Positions 28,125 through 37,622 of a DNA stretch of 64,000 nt are shown piece after piece. How positions within the stretch are numbered: position 1 is the first letter of the stretch; each line of letters begins with the position of its first letter. The DNA lies in NCBI RefSeq assembly GCF_024741135.1, contig NZ_JANSUY010000011.1:62001-126000 (forward strand), read 5' to 3'. A program made the translations under genes and the position numbers. This DNA comes from Aquiflexum gelatinilyticum (GTDB taxonomy: Bacteria > Bacteroidota > Bacteroidia > Cytophagales > Cyclobacteriaceae). A model generated the notes under the pieces. The model was not told the DNA's origin. It worked only from the letters and a program-made list of their open reading frames with translations, and searched no databases.

Positions 28125-29174
28125 TTAGAGGATTAGCATGGCATCTCCATAGGAGAAAAACCGATACTTTTCTTTGACGGCTTCTTTGTAAGCTTTCATC
28201 ACCAAATCATAACCTCCAAACGCAGATGCAGTCATCAATAAGGTCGATTCAGGCAAATGGAAGTTTGTGATAAGTGCATTGGCAATTTTAAAATCATAAG
28301 GAGGAATAATAAACTTATCAGTCCAACCGCTGCTGACTTTCAATCTGCTGTTGGCAGTCACGGAAGATTCAACAGTCTTTAAAGTGGTGGTACCTACAGC
28401 CACTACTTTCCTTTTGTTATCCAAAGCCTCATTGACCAAATCAACGGTTTTTTGAGGGATATCGTAATTTTCGGAATCCATTTTGTGCTTAGTTAGGTCT
28501 TCCACGTCCACTTGTCTAAAAGTGCCCAATCCCACGTGAAGAGTTATAGGACAAACTTCCACGCCTTTCAATTCCAATCTTTTCAAAAGATGGGGGGTGA
28601 AATGAAGACCTGCTGTCGGTGCGGCCACTGCCCCTACATTTTTGGCGAAAATAGTCTGATACCTTTCTCTGTCTTCAGACTCCACTTTCCGCTCAATGAA
28701 TTCCTTCAAGATCGGTGTCTCACCAAGGGTATCTATTGTTTTGTAAAATTCCTCATCCGAACCGTCAAATAGAAATCTGATAGTTCTACCACGGGAAGTA
28801 GTGTTGTCAATAACCTCAGCAACCAAATCACTATCTCCAAAATAAAGTTTGTTTCCAACCCTTATTTTTCTGGCAGGATCTACCAAGACATCCCAAAGTC
28901 TCAGGTCCTGATTTAATTCTCTCAAAAGAAAAACTTCAATTTTTGCACCTGTTTTTTCTTTATTGCCGTACAACCTTGCAGGGAAGACTTTGGTGTCGTT
29001 CATGACAAATACGTCGCCGTCACCAAAATATTCGATGATGTCTTTGAAAATACGGTGTTCAATTTCACCGGTTTTTCTATGAACCACCATGAGTCGGGAT
29101 TCGTCTCTATTTGGTGTGGGATATAAAGAAATTAATTTTTTGGGGACGTCGAATTTAAAGTCTGATAACTTCAT
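28125..29174 (-). CDS. queA: tRNA preQ1(34) S-adenosylmethionine ribosyltransferase-isomerase
   Basis: A 349-residue enzyme that moves the ribosyl part of SAM to preQ1 in tRNA, the penultimate step of queuosine synthesis. [19 protein letters not shown] is the normal N-terminus; 17 further codons upstream lack similarity. Conserved blocks include [43 protein letters not shown] and [18 protein letters not shown]. Length is typical. Confidence 0.96.
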   Translation of the reverse strand: MKLSDFKFDVPKKLISLYPTPNRDESRLMVVHRKTGEIEHRIFKDIIEYFGDGDVFVMNDTKVFPARLYGNKEKTGAKIEVFLLRELNQDLRLWDVLVDPARKIRVGNKLYFGDSDLVAEVIDNTTSRGRTIRFLFDGSDEEFYKTIDTLGETPILKEFIERKVESEDRERYQTIFAKNVGAVAAPTAGLHFTPHLLKRLELKGVEVCPITLHVGLGTFRQVDVEDLTKHKMDSENYDIPQKTVDLVNEALDNKRKVVAVGTTTLKTVESSVTANSRLKVSSGWTDKFIIPPYDFKIANALITNFHLPESTLLMTASAFGGYDLVMKAYKEAVKEKYRFFSYGDAMLIL

Positions 29175-29222
29175 AGGTTGTGAATATGATATTCTTGATC
29201 TTAATTTAAGATTTAAAAACCG

Positions 29223-29230
29223 CAAAGTTA
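29223..29230 (-). promoter_or_regulatory. TAnnTTTG -7 box for queA
   Basis: On the minus strand this reads TAACTTTG, 48 bases before the queA ATG. It supports the shorter queA start. Confidence 0.6.
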
Positions 29231-29290
29231 AAAATAAAAATCCCGAATTCTACTTATATTGCCAATTACTTTTAAAACAACTTCTAAGAC

Positions 29291-30535
29291 GTGATATTTC
29301 TAAAACTAATCTGGGAAAGTGTGCTGTTTGCCATGCAAGCCCTAAAATCAAACCTGACTAGGACCATTCTTTCTCTTTTGGGAGTAACTGTGGGGATTTT
29401 CGCCATCATCGCTGTATTTACTTTAGTAGATTCACTCGAAAAAAACATTAAATCCAGCTTTAGTTTTTTGGGTAGCAATGTTGTTACGGTCAACAGGTTT
29501 CAATTTGTGGGAGGGCCTGATTATCCTTGGTGGAAATATTTCCGAAGACCTTACAGTACCTATTCTGAATATACTTTCCTTAAAGAAAAACTGAGAAATG
29601 CTGAGGCTGTCTCTTTTTCAGCTGGGGCAAATACTACAGTTCAGTTCGGAAGTAATTCATATAAAGGCACAAATCTTACCGGAGTCACATATACCTACAA
29701 GGATGTATATGACGTTCCGGTACAAAAAGGAAGGTTTTTTACAGAATCAGAAATAAATGGATCTAGAAATGTGGCAATAATTGGGGAGAAAGTAGCCAAT
29801 ACTTTATTTCCCAACTCTGAGCCTATCGGAAAAGAAATTAAGATCAAAGGGGCAAAATTTGTCGTCATCGGCATATTCGAATTGGAGGGAGAAGGCTTAT
29901 TTGAAATTGCATCCAAAGATGAAGCAGCCATGATTCCTTATGGCAGTTTCACCAAATTGTTTTTTGTGGGTAAAAATGGAATTGAACCAAGCATAGCTGT
30001 CAAAGGCTTGGAAAGTGACATTGGTATGATCGCTTTGGAAAATGAACTGATCGGGTCACTTAGGGCTAAAAGGGGATTAAAACCTACAGAAGAAGATAAT
30101 TTCTCGTTAAACAAATCCGAATTCATCATGAATACACTGGGATCGATATTCGATGTCATCAGTGGTGCAGGCTGGGTCATCGGAGGTTTCTCTATTCTTG
30201 TTGGGGGTTTTGGAATTGCCAATATCATGTTTGTTTCTGTCAAAGAAAGGACCAATATCATAGGAATCCAAAAATCCCTTGGTGCAAAAAATTACTTTAT
30301 TTTATTCCAATTCCTCTTTGAGGCTGTCTTCCTCAGTTTGATTGGGGGAGTAACAGGAATCATAATCGTATATGGACTCACATTCCTTCAGCTAGGCTCT
30401 TTGGAGTTGATTTTGTCCTTGAAAAACATTGTCCTGGGATTGGGTATTTCATCTATAATAGGAATAGTATCTGGGATTGTTCCTGCCACTCTTGCAGCAA
30501 AACTTGATCCGGTAGAAGCTATCCGAGCAGCATAA
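29291..30535 (+). CDS. MacB/FtsX-type ABC transporter permease
   Basis: A 414-residue inner-membrane protein with the MacB layout: one helix near the N-terminus (about 25-45), a large periplasmic domain (about 50-275) and three C-terminal helices (about 282-305, 335-362, 380-405). The TILSLLGVTVGIFAIIAVF and PVEAIRAA ends are family hallmarks. The start appears to be GTG. No ATP-binding subunit or membrane-fusion partner is next to it, so it pairs with proteins coded elsewhere. The substrate could be a lipoprotein, peptide or drug. Confidence 0.88.
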   Translation: MIFLKLIWESVLFAMQALKSNLTRTILSLLGVTVGIFAIIAVFTLVDSLEKNIKSSFSFLGSNVVTVNRFQFVGGPDYPWWKYFRRPYSTYSEYTFLKEKLRNAEAVSFSAGANTTVQFGSNSYKGTNLTGVTYTYKDVYDVPVQKGRFFTESEINGSRNVAIIGEKVANTLFPNSEPIGKEIKIKGAKFVVIGIFELEGEGLFEIASKDEAAMIPYGSFTKLFFVGKNGIEPSIAVKGLESDIGMIALENELIGSLRAKRGLKPTEEDNFSLNKSEFIMNTLGSIFDVISGAGWVIGGFSILVGGFGIANIMFVSVKERTNIIGIQKSLGAKNYFILFQFLFEAVFLSLIGGVTGIIIVYGLTFLQLGSLELILSLKNIVLGLGISSIIGIVSGIVPATLAAKLDPVEAIRAA

Positions 30536-30538
30536 AAA

Positions 30539-30565
30539 AAAAGACCCTAATAGGGTCTTTTTTTG
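30539..30565. terminator. Bidirectional terminator between permease and recA
   Basis: An AAGACCC stem (30541-30547) pairs with GGGTCTT (30553-30559), flanked by an A-run and a T-run. It serves both convergent genes. Confidence 0.88.
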
Positions 30566-30586
30566 TTTATGATTGAAAGGATTTTT

Positions 30587-31618
30587 TTATTCCTCTTCTT
30601 TTTCCACTTTTAAGGAAGCTGCACCAAGACCGGCTTTTTCTTTGATTTTCTTTTCCAGCTCTTCCATCAATTCCGGATTGTCAAGCAGGATTGCTTTGAC
30701 AGAATCACGTCCTTGCCCCAATTTATTTCCTTCGTATGAAAACCAAGACCCTGCTTTCTTGATGATCTCAAACTCGACACCTATATCAATGATTTCGCCG
30801 ACTTTGGAGATTCCCTGACCATACATGATGTCAAACTCTACCACTTTGAAAGGAGGCGCTACCTTGTTCTTTACAACTTTTACCTTTGTCCTGTTACCTA
30901 AAATATTGTCAGCACCTTCTTTTATCTGTCCAATTCTTCGGATATCAAGCCTTACAGAAGCATAAAATTTGAGTGCATTACCTCCAGTAGTTGTCTCAGG
31001 GCTTCCAAACATCACACCGATTTTATCTCTTAGCTGATTGATGAAAATACAAGAACATCCAGTCTTATTGATTGCCCCGGTCAATTTTCTCAAAGCTTGT
31101 GACATCAATCTAGCCTGAAGCCCCATTTTACTGTCACCCATTTCCCCCTCCAATTCACCCTTCGGCACCAAAGCAGCAACAGAGTCGATGACAATGATGT
31201 CAATGGCACCAGAGCGGATCAGGTGTTCGGCAATTTCTAAAGCCTGCTCCCCATTATCCGGTTGAGAAATCAAAAGATTTTCTGTGTCGATACCGAGCTT
31301 TTCAGCATAGCTTTTATCAAAGGCATGTTCAGCATCAATGAAAGCGGCAAGCCCACCGGCTTTTTGAGCTTCTGCAATACAATGTAACGTCAAAGTGGTC
31401 TTTCCGGAAGATTCAGGCCCATAAATCTCAATCACTCTCCCCCTTGGAATACCACCTATGCCCAATGCCATGTCCAAACCCAACGAACCTGTGGAAATAG
31501 CTGGAATGTCCTGAACCTTGTTGTCACTCAGTTTCATGACAGTGCCTTTGCCGTAGGTTTTTTCCAGCTTATCGATTGTAAGCTGAAGTGCTTTTAATTT
31601 CTCAGTGTTTACGCTCAT
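30587..31618 (-). CDS. recA: Recombinase A
   Basis: A 343-residue RecA, the strand-exchange protein of recombination and DNA-damage signalling. Walker [10 protein letters not shown] (about 65-73), [15 protein letters not shown], the [17 protein letters not shown]2-loop region and the acidic tail (EKEEE) are all present. Length is normal and no intein is seen. Confidence 0.98.
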   Translation of the reverse strand: MSVNTEKLKALQLTIDKLEKTYGKGTVMKLSDNKVQDIPAISTGSLGLDMALGIGGIPRGRVIEIYGPESSGKTTLTLHCIAEAQKAGGLAAFIDAEHAFDKSYAEKLGIDTENLLISQPDNGEQALEIAEHLIRSGAIDIIVIDSVAALVPKGELEGEMGDSKMGLQARLMSQALRKLTGAINKTGCSCIFINQLRDKIGVMFGSPETTTGGNALKFYASVRLDIRRIGQIKEGADNILGNRTKVKVVKNKVAPPFKVVEFDIMYGQGISKVGEIIDIGVEFEIIKKAGSWFSYEGNKLGQGRDSVKAILLDNPELMEELEKKIKEKAGLGAASLKVEKEEE

Positions 31619-31797
31619 AATTGAATATTTTCAAAACTTTGATTTGAATTTGTAAATTAATGATAGATAATTGGAACCCGAACACTTCCAAAAAGGATTG
31701 CGTATTTATACTTTGAGCAACCAAAAATCCGTATTATTAAATATATCGCTAATATTGAAATAAGATTTGACAACCTTTTGGTAGAAAAGAAAAATTA

Positions 31798-32586
31798 ATG
31801 AAAAAACGGTTTAAAAGGTCAGTAATTGTCTCAATATTTTTTCTATTGGGATGTTCTTCTGGTTTTGCACAGAAAAACACTGCTTTTCAAAAAGGAGAGG
31901 AACTGCTTTTTAAGGTTACGTTTGGTTTTTTTGATGCTGCAGAAGCAAGGATGGTAGTCAATCCTGAAATCTCAACGATAAATAATATCCCTACCTACAA
32001 AATAGATGTATTCGGCCAAACACTTGGCGTTTTCAAACTTTTCAATGTAAATGACAATTGGGGCAGTTATCTCGATACTGCAAAAATAATCCCGCATCAT
32101 TCATACAGACACATCGAAGAAGGCAGATACCGGAAACACGAACGGGTAACTTTTGACCATAAAATGAAAAATGCCCATGTAAAATTATATGACCGAGAAA
32201 ACAAAAATATAGTCGACACAAAAGATTATCCTGTTCCTTCGCAGGTGCAGGACATTGTAAGCGGATTTTATTTTTTGAGAACCCTTGATTTTAAGAAATA
32301 CAAACCTGGAGACACCATTCACCTAGTAGGGTTTTTTGATAAAGAAATTTATAACGTAAAATTAATATACAGGAGAAAGGAATGGGTAGATACGACCATC
32401 GGGAAATTTGAATCCTACGTTTTGGTGCCTATTATTCCCAAAAACAAATTATTCAGAGGAGACCATCCTGTGACTGTATGGGTGTCTGATGACAAAAACA
32501 AAATCCCATTACGGATTAAAGCAAAGTTGATGATCGGTTCTTTGGATATGGAAATCATAGAAGCCAAAAATCTTCGTAATAATTAA
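31798..32586 (+). CDS. DUF3108 exported protein
   Basis: A 262-residue beta-rich protein of the DUF3108 family, function unknown and usually periplasmic or outer-membrane associated. The N-terminus is a signal sequence. A lipobox-like LLGC (Cys19) suggests a lipoprotein, though a cut after GFAQ is also possible. The family core includes FKVTFGFFDAAEARM, a Trp-containing DNWGSYLD and a late VWVSDDKNKIPLRI strand. It precedes the PhoB/PhoR-like pair by about 150 bases. Confidence 0.82.
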   Translation: MKKRFKRSVIVSIFFLLGCSSGFAQKNTAFQKGEELLFKVTFGFFDAAEARMVVNPEISTINNIPTYKIDVFGQTLGVFKLFNVNDNWGSYLDTAKIIPHHSYRHIEEGRYRKHERVTFDHKMKNAHVKLYDRENKNIVDTKDYPVPSQVQDIVSGFYFLRTLDFKKYKPGDTIHLVGFFDKEIYNVKLIYRRKEWVDTTIGKFESYVLVPIIPKNKLFRGDHPVTVWVSDDKNKIPLRIKAKLMIGSLDMEIIEAKNLRNN

Positions 32587-32650
32587 TTTACAGTCAGTTA
32601 ACATTGGATTAACATTAAGTGGCTGAAAAAAAATTTTATGTTGTATTTGA

Positions 32651-32658
32651 TACCTTTG
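32651..32658 (+). promoter_or_regulatory. TAnnTTTG -7 box ahead of the response regulator
   Basis: TACCTTTG matches the -7 consensus and lies 78 bases before the regulator ATG. No clear -33 box. Confidence 0.4.
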
Positions 32659-32736
32659 ACATTATTAAAACATTTTTTGTGATGCCTTTTTATAAATTAG
32701 CATCACATTAGCGCTATCATAACCCGCTATTTTCTC

Positions 32737-33426
32737 ATGAGTGACAAACAAAAAGTCAAAATTCTGGTCGTTGACGACGAACCTGATATCATTGATATTC
32801 TAACTTACAACCTCAAAAAAGAGGGATATGAGGTAGAATCAGCAGAAGATGGAATTAAGGCAGTAAAGATTGCAGCCAAGTTTCTTCCCGATGTAATCCT
32901 TTTGGACATCATGATGCCCAATCAGGATGGTGTCGAAACCTGCAGGCAAATCAGGGAAATCCCGGAACTCAAAGGAACCTTTATCATATTTCTGACAGCA
33001 AGAGCTGAAGAATATTCAGAAGTAGCCGCATTTGACGTAGGGGCAGATGATTATATCACTAAACCGATCAAGCCAAGAGCATTGATGAGCAGGATTGCGG
33101 CACTCTTCAGAAGGGAATCCAAAAAAGAAAATGAAGTAGCCCAAATCAAAATAAAAGACCTCATCATAGACCGAACAAGTTATACCATTGATAAAAACGG
33201 TAAGACCATCACACTTCCCAAAAAAGAGTTTGAACTGTTATATTTTCTCGCCAAAAACCCGAATATAGTTTTCAGCAGAGATGATTTATTGCAGAATATT
33301 TGGGGAACAGATGTATTTGTATTAGCAAGAACTGTCGATGTCCACATCAGAAAAGTCCGTGAAAAAATCGGGGAAGATTACATCACCACTGTGAAAGGAG
33401 TGGGTTATAAATTCGAATTGAATTAA
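32737..33426 (+). CDS. OmpR/PhoB-family response regulator
   Basis: A 229-residue two-component regulator. Receiver domain (about 6-120) with VDDEPD, phospho-acceptor Asp57 in ILLDIMMPNQDG, TAR and the KPIKP Lys. The winged-helix DNA-binding domain (about 135-229) ends TVDVHIRKVREKIG...TVKGVGYKFEL. The kinase gene follows after two bases. It resembles PhoB, but no pst or phoU gene is near, so a phosphate role is only one possibility. Confidence 0.94.
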   Translation: MSDKQKVKILVVDDEPDIIDILTYNLKKEGYEVESAEDGIKAVKIAAKFLPDVILLDIMMPNQDGVETCRQIREIPELKGTFIIFLTARAEEYSEVAAFDVGADDYITKPIKPRALMSRIAALFRRESKKENEVAQIKIKDLIIDRTSYTIDKNGKTITLPKKEFELLYFLAKNPNIVFSRDDLLQNIWGTDVFVLARTVDVHIRKVREKIGEDYITTVKGVGYKFELN

Positions 33427-33428
33427 GT

Positions 33429-34511
33429 ATGCTCACCACATCGAGGGGTATTTCATTGATCTTGGCTTTGGCGATTTCAGCCTTGACAGTGGCATTTTTA
33501 CTGTTATTGGATGATGCCACACCAACCCTCTTAATAGTTGCGGGAGGCATTTCTTTCTCTGTTTCCTATATATTGACAAATATCACCCTTGAATTTTTGG
33601 TCTTCAAAGAGATCAGTGATATATATAGCGTCTTGGAAAAAATTCAAAAAAAAGACTATTCCAATATTCCAGAAAAATCTGACAAACTTTCAATTTCACC
33701 CCTCAGAAGAATCAATACTTCTATCAATATCTATGCTCAGACCAAAAACAAGGAAATCGAGGCACTTCAAAAAAACGCAGAATTCAGGAGGGAATTTATA
33801 GCTGATATTTCCCATGAATTGAAAACTCCGATTTTTGCGGCACAGGGTTACATACATACCCTGCTCGATGGCGCTGTGGATGACAAATCCGTAAGGCTTA
33901 AGTTTCTCAAGCGGGCTGCAAAAAGCCTCAATGCGTTGGATAAGCTTGTTCAGGATCTTCTCACTCTCAATCAAATGGAAAGCGGTGTAGTCAAATTCCA
34001 TTTTGAAACTTTCGATTTAAAGGATTTGATCCATGAAGTCATCGAGGATCTAGAGCATAAAGCAGCAAAGCGGGACATGTTGATCCGTTTCTTTTATGAC
34101 AAAGAAAAATCCTTCAAAACGGTTGCTGATAAAGAGAAAATCTTCCGGGTTTGCCAAAACCTCATTTCCAATGCCCTTAAATACAATAATGACGGCGGCG
34201 AGGTGGAAGTACACCTCAAAACCCATAAAAGCCAAATTACTGTTGAAGTCAAGGACAACGGCAAAGGAATTCCTGCAGAGGACCTAAAACGTATTTTTGA
34301 AAGATTTTATAGGGTGGAAAAAAGCAGGTCCCGCGAAAGAGGCGGCACCGGACTCGGACTCGCAATCGTCAAACATATCCTGGAAGGGCATAAAAGTAAG
34401 ATCTCAGTCAGCAGTACTTTGGGCAAAGGCTCCATATTCAGTTTTGAACTACCCTTGGAAAAGTCCCCTGAAAAGACTGTCCTTAAAACCTTGAATTCAT
34501 TGTTTGTCTGA
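33429..34511 (+). CDS. PhoR-like sensor histidine kinase
   Basis: A 360-residue inner-membrane kinase. Two adjacent N-terminal helices (about 7-28 and 32-56) leave almost no periplasmic loop. A HAMP-like stretch follows, then HisKA with His129 in FIADISHELKTPI, and HATPase_c with NLISNALKYN, VKDNGKGIP and GGTGLGLAIVKHI. The tiny outer loop suggests sensing through a partner or within the membrane, as PhoR does through Pst/PhoU. It forms a two-gene unit with the regulator. Confidence 0.93.
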   Translation: MLTTSRGISLILALAISALTVAFLLLLDDATPTLLIVAGGISFSVSYILTNITLEFLVFKEISDIYSVLEKIQKKDYSNIPEKSDKLSISPLRRINTSINIYAQTKNKEIEALQKNAEFRREFIADISHELKTPIFAAQGYIHTLLDGAVDDKSVRLKFLKRAAKSLNALDKLVQDLLTLNQMESGVVKFHFETFDLKDLIHEVIEDLEHKAAKRDMLIRFFYDKEKSFKTVADKEKIFRVCQNLISNALKYNNDGGEVEVHLKTHKSQITVEVKDNGKGIPAEDLKRIFERFYRVEKSRSRERGGTGLGLAIVKHILEGHKSKISVSSTLGKGSIFSFELPLEKSPEKTVLKTLNSLFV

Positions 34512-34530
34512 AACCAAAAATCCATCTATG

Positions 34531-34923
34531 TCAGGAAACAAATTGGGCAAAAAGTTCCTCCAAAGTTTTTTTCAGATCCCCTGTCAATCCTCCATGTGGC
34601 CTTGAGGTCTGTATCATGGAACTCCGCAGGGCTGTCAGCCACCTAAATCTTGAAGCAGGATCCATCTCAGCTATTGGACTACCGGATTTTGTTCCCTCAC
34701 AAATTTTGGTAAATGAGTCCAAATAATCGCATAGCAATTCCAAATCAACCTCAGGATCCAAAGCCAATAACTTTCCTTCTTCTAGTTGAATCCTGCTTTC
34801 TAAGAAATTTTCTTTTTTAGAACAGAGAATTACGCCCACATTGACAAATTCCTCACGCTCCACCCGTGGAACTACACGGATGACCGCATACTCATATAAG
34901 TGTTTGCCTTGCATCTTGCGCAT
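34531..34923 (-). CDS. DUF3037 protein
   Basis: A 130-residue protein (127 from the internal ATG at 34914) of the DUF3037 family: YEYAVIRVVPRVEREEFVNVGVILCSK is the signature. Function unknown. It overlaps the end of the HipA-like kinase gene by 23-32 bases, implying coupled translation and a joint role. It may be the regulator, target or partner of the kinase. Confidence 0.85.
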   Translation of the reverse strand: MRKMQGKHLYEYAVIRVVPRVEREEFVNVGVILCSKKENFLESRIQLEEGKLLALDPEVDLELLCDYLDSFTKICEGTKSGSPIAEMDPASRFRWLTALRSSMIQTSRPHGGLTGDLKKTLEELFAQFVS

Positions 34924-35695
34924 CTTTTACAAATACATCCGAATATTCCAATCTGAGTGAAAGGAATTGTTTATACACTGACCTTGCCTCTTCAGCCGTC
35001 TCCACATCCCGGGAAGCCAAAAGCCAATCATCAGGAAGAGCTTCAATCAAGGTATAAACCTGATCCATTTTAAGTTTCTCGCGGAATTCCCTATTCACTT
35101 CCTCTAGCCTATCCGCGTACGGCAAAAGCACATGGTCTTTGATGGAAGGAAAAGGTCCGGTGGCATGCCGTTCCCAATTGTCCCAAGAATGGTGGAACAA
35201 AAATGCCGCCCCATGGTCAATCAACCAAAGTTCACGCTTCCAGATCAGCATATTGGTATTGCGGAAAGTCCGGTCCACATTGGTAATAAAGGAATCGAGC
35301 CATACTATCTTGGAAGCAAGCAAGCCATTGACTTTGGAAGCTCCGGGATCGAAAGTCAGTGCTTTGGATAAAAAGTGAAGGCCAAGATTCAGCCCCTGAC
35401 TGCCTTTGAGCAAATCCTGGATTTCTTCATCCCCCTCAGACCTTCCAAAGGCCTCATCGAGGTAGGCAAACACTAATTCCGGAACTTTCAGCCCAAGCAT
35501 CCTTGCGATTTCCCCACCCATCAATTCTGATATCAGGGCCTTTTCCCGCTGACCTGCGCCCCGGAACTTGAGTACATAATCAAACCCATCATCCGCTTCT
35601 GCCAAGGCCGGCAAAGAACCACCTTCCCGCAGCGGCATCACATAGCGCATGACATTGACGGTACGAAGGTGGAGATTTTGAAAAGTTGTATCCAT
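34892..35695 (-). CDS. HipA-like kinase-fold protein
   Basis: A 267-residue protein resembling the stand-alone HipA-related kinase group. Seen: DYVLKFRGAGQREKALISELMGGEIARMLG (nucleotide-binding Lys and an acidic helix), WLDSFITNVDRTFRNTNMLIW (catalytic-loop-like NxDRxxxNxN) and LIDHGAAFLFH (metal-binding DHG in place of DFG). HipA phosphorylates glutamyl-tRNA synthetase, but this shorter relative lacks the HipA N-terminal domain and no HipB-like repressor is adjacent. Its only partner is the overlapping DUF3037 gene. The substrate is unknown. Confidence 0.82.
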   Translation of the reverse strand: MDTTFQNLHLRTVNVMRYVMPLREGGSLPALAEADDGFDYVLKFRGAGQREKALISELMGGEIARMLGLKVPELVFAYLDEAFGRSEGDEEIQDLLKGSQGLNLGLHFLSKALTFDPGASKVNGLLASKIVWLDSFITNVDRTFRNTNMLIWKRELWLIDHGAAFLFHHSWDNWERHATGPFPSIKDHVLLPYADRLEEVNREFREKLKMDQVYTLIEALPDDWLLASRDVETAEEARSVYKQFLSLRLEYSDVFVKDAQDARQTLI

Positions 35696-35855
35696 GATTA
35701 ATTCAATAGGATGATTTCAGATTGTAAAGTTATTAGATCTTAGTATATATTCACCGAAGTATATTAAGCTGAATCAGATTAGAAAATATAGTATTTCTAA
35801 ATTAAATCAGGAATCACTTTGGTGAAGTCTGCCAACAATAATCTAACAAAATTTT

Positions 35856-35883
35856 TTGCACTGATATTAATTCTATAATTTTG
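35856..35883 (+). promoter_or_regulatory. Promoter of the RluA-type gene
   Basis: TTG at 35856-35858 and TAATTTTG at 35876-35883 with a 17-base spacer match the Bacteroidota promoter pattern. The ATG follows 24 bases later. Confidence 0.65.
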
Positions 35884-35907
35884 CGCCCCTGTTAGGAAAA
35901 GATAAGC

Positions 35908-36618
35908 ATGAAAAAAATTGATTTTAAGGACCTTATTCTATTTGAAAGCGAGGATTACCTTGTCATCAATAAACTTCCCTATTTGTCGACATTGGACGAC
36001 AGGCACGAGGCGCAAAACATCCTCGATCTTGCTAAACAGTATATCCCGGATGCCCAAGTTTGCCACAGACTCGACAAGGAAACCTCAGGTTGCTTGGTCA
36101 TTGCCAAAAATCCTGAAGCTTACCGGAATATTGCGATCCAGTTTGAAGACAGGAAAGTAAATAAAGTCTACCACGCTGTGGTGGAAGGCATTCACGAATA
36201 CAAAGAGGTAATGGTGGACAAAAAAATCCACGCAAACAATAAGGGCATTGCAAAATTGACCAAGGACGGCAAACCGGCCCAGACCATTTTCAATACAGTC
36301 AAAACTTATTATGCACATTCGCTCATCGAGTGCAAGCCGATAACCGGAAGACTTCATCAAATCAGGATTCACCTTGCCTATCTGAGATCCCCGATATGTG
36401 GTGATGAAACTTATGGTGGCAAGCCGGTTTACCTGTCCGCACTTAAGCGACGGTTTAACCTCAAAAAAGGGACTGATGAATTGCCCATCATGCAGCGGGT
36501 TTCACTCCATGCCTATTCGATCGGGTTCAAAGGAACCAAAGAAGAAAGGATAGAAGTGGTTGCACCTTACCCAAAAGACTTTGATGTATTGGTCAAACAA
36601 TTGGAAAAAAACGGCTAA
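35908..36618 (+). CDS. RluA-family pseudouridine synthase
   Basis: A 236-residue enzyme converting uridine to pseudouridine in rRNA or tRNA. The catalytic motif HRLDKETSG contains Asp56. Later family blocks KPITGRLHQIRIHLA and CGDETYGG are present. There is no S4 domain, so it is the short RluA type. Which RNA site it modifies cannot be told. Confidence 0.92.
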   Translation: MKKIDFKDLILFESEDYLVINKLPYLSTLDDRHEAQNILDLAKQYIPDAQVCHRLDKETSGCLVIAKNPEAYRNIAIQFEDRKVNKVYHAVVEGIHEYKEVMVDKKIHANNKGIAKLTKDGKPAQTIFNTVKTYYAHSLIECKPITGRLHQIRIHLAYLRSPICGDETYGGKPVYLSALKRRFNLKKGTDELPIMQRVSLHAYSIGFKGTKEERIEVVAPYPKDFDVLVKQLEKNG

Positions 36619-36652
36619 CTCAAAGAAAATGTGGGCAATAAATTTGTTTCTT

Positions 36653-36683
36653 TTGCAATAAAAAGAAATTACTTCTATCTTTG
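36653..36683 (+). promoter_or_regulatory. Promoter of the ribosomal protein block
   Basis: TATCTTTG (36676-36683) is a full -7 match with TTG at 36653-36655 upstream. It sits about 57 bases before the rplM start and probably drives rplM-rpsI-rpsB-tsf. Confidence 0.7.
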
Positions 36684-36739
36684 TGTCCCTTTTTGAGGGT
36701 GAAGTATATTTAACAAGCTAATAATTAAACATTTACACA

Positions 36740-37183
36740 GTGGATACATTAAGCTACAAGACCAAATCAGCGAATGCTGCTACTGTAGAGAAGAACTGGG
36801 TGGTAGTGGATGCCCAGGCTGCAGTATTAGGTAGATTTGCGAGTGAGGTTGCAAAAATTTTGAGGGGTAAGCACAAGCCTTACTACACCCCTCATGTAGA
36901 CTGCGGAGACAACGTGATTGTCATCAATGCAGACAAGGTAAGGCTGACCGGCAGAAAAATGGACGAAAAAGTCTATGTTCGCCATACAGGCTACCCAGGT
37001 GGGCAGCGTATTTCTACTCCAAAATTGTTGAAGGCTAAGTCTTCTTCAATCCTTGTAGAAAAAGCTGTTAGAGGTATGCTTCCAAAGACCAGACTTGGAA
37101 GCCAATTGTACAGAAATCTGTTTGTTTACAATGGTCCTGAGCATCCTCATGCTGCGCAGCAACCAAAAGAACTCAAATTCTAA
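36740..37183 (+). CDS. rplM: 50S ribosomal protein L13
   Basis: A 147-residue L13. The start is GTG (VDTLSYKTKSANAATVEKNW), the usual N-terminus in this phylum. Conserved WVVVDAQAAVLGRFASEVAKIL, YYTPHVDCGDNV and LYRNLFVYNGPEHPHAAQQP are present. It is followed by rpsI after 11 bases. Confidence 0.97.
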   Translation: MDTLSYKTKSANAATVEKNWVVVDAQAAVLGRFASEVAKILRGKHKPYYTPHVDCGDNVIVINADKVRLTGRKMDEKVYVRHTGYPGGQRISTPKLLKAKSSSILVEKAVRGMLPKTRLGSQLYRNLFVYNGPEHPHAAQQPKELKF

Positions 37184-37194
37184 TCCCAGGATAC

Positions 37195-37581
37195 ATGGAA
37201 ATCATCAATACAATAGGTAGAAGGAAGACATCTGTCGCCAGAATCTACATGCAACCGGGCAAAGGAGAGATCTCTGTAAATGACAGAGCGATCGAAACTT
37301 ATTTCCCTTTCGAACTACACCAGATCATTGTAAAACAACCTTTAGCCCTAGTAGGTGTTGAAGGTTCTTATGATATCAAAATCAATCTGGACGGTGGCGG
37401 TATCACAGGACAAGCCGAAGCTGCAAGGATGGCAATATCCAGAGCGCTATGCGAATTCGATGCTGAACACAGATCTGCTTTGAAAAAAGAAGGATTCCTT
37501 ACCAGAGATCCAAGAATGGTCGAGCGTAAGAAGCCAGGACGTAGAAAAGCAAGAAGGAGATTCCAGTTCTCCAAACGTTAA
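37195..37581 (+). CDS. rpsI: 30S ribosomal protein S9
   Basis: A 128-residue S9. GRRKTSVARIYMQPGKG, GGGITGQAEAARMAISRAL and the C-terminal KKPGRRKARRRFQFSKR tail that reaches the P-site tRNA are all visible. It sits in the usual rplM-rpsI pair and runs on to rpsB. Confidence 0.98.
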   Translation: MEIINTIGRRKTSVARIYMQPGKGEISVNDRAIETYFPFELHQIIVKQPLALVGVEGSYDIKINLDGGGITGQAEAARMAISRALCEFDAEHRSALKKEGFLTRDPRMVERKKPGRRKARRRFQFSKR

Positions 37582-37622
37582 TCAGGAATTCTTTGAATTT
37601 TATATCGTAACTATATTTATTA

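Noticed and set aside
32737-34511. Firm naming of the two-component pair as phoB/phoR
   Set aside because: Domain order fits, but no pst, phoU or phosphatase gene lies nearby and the OmpR family is large, so no gene symbol was given.
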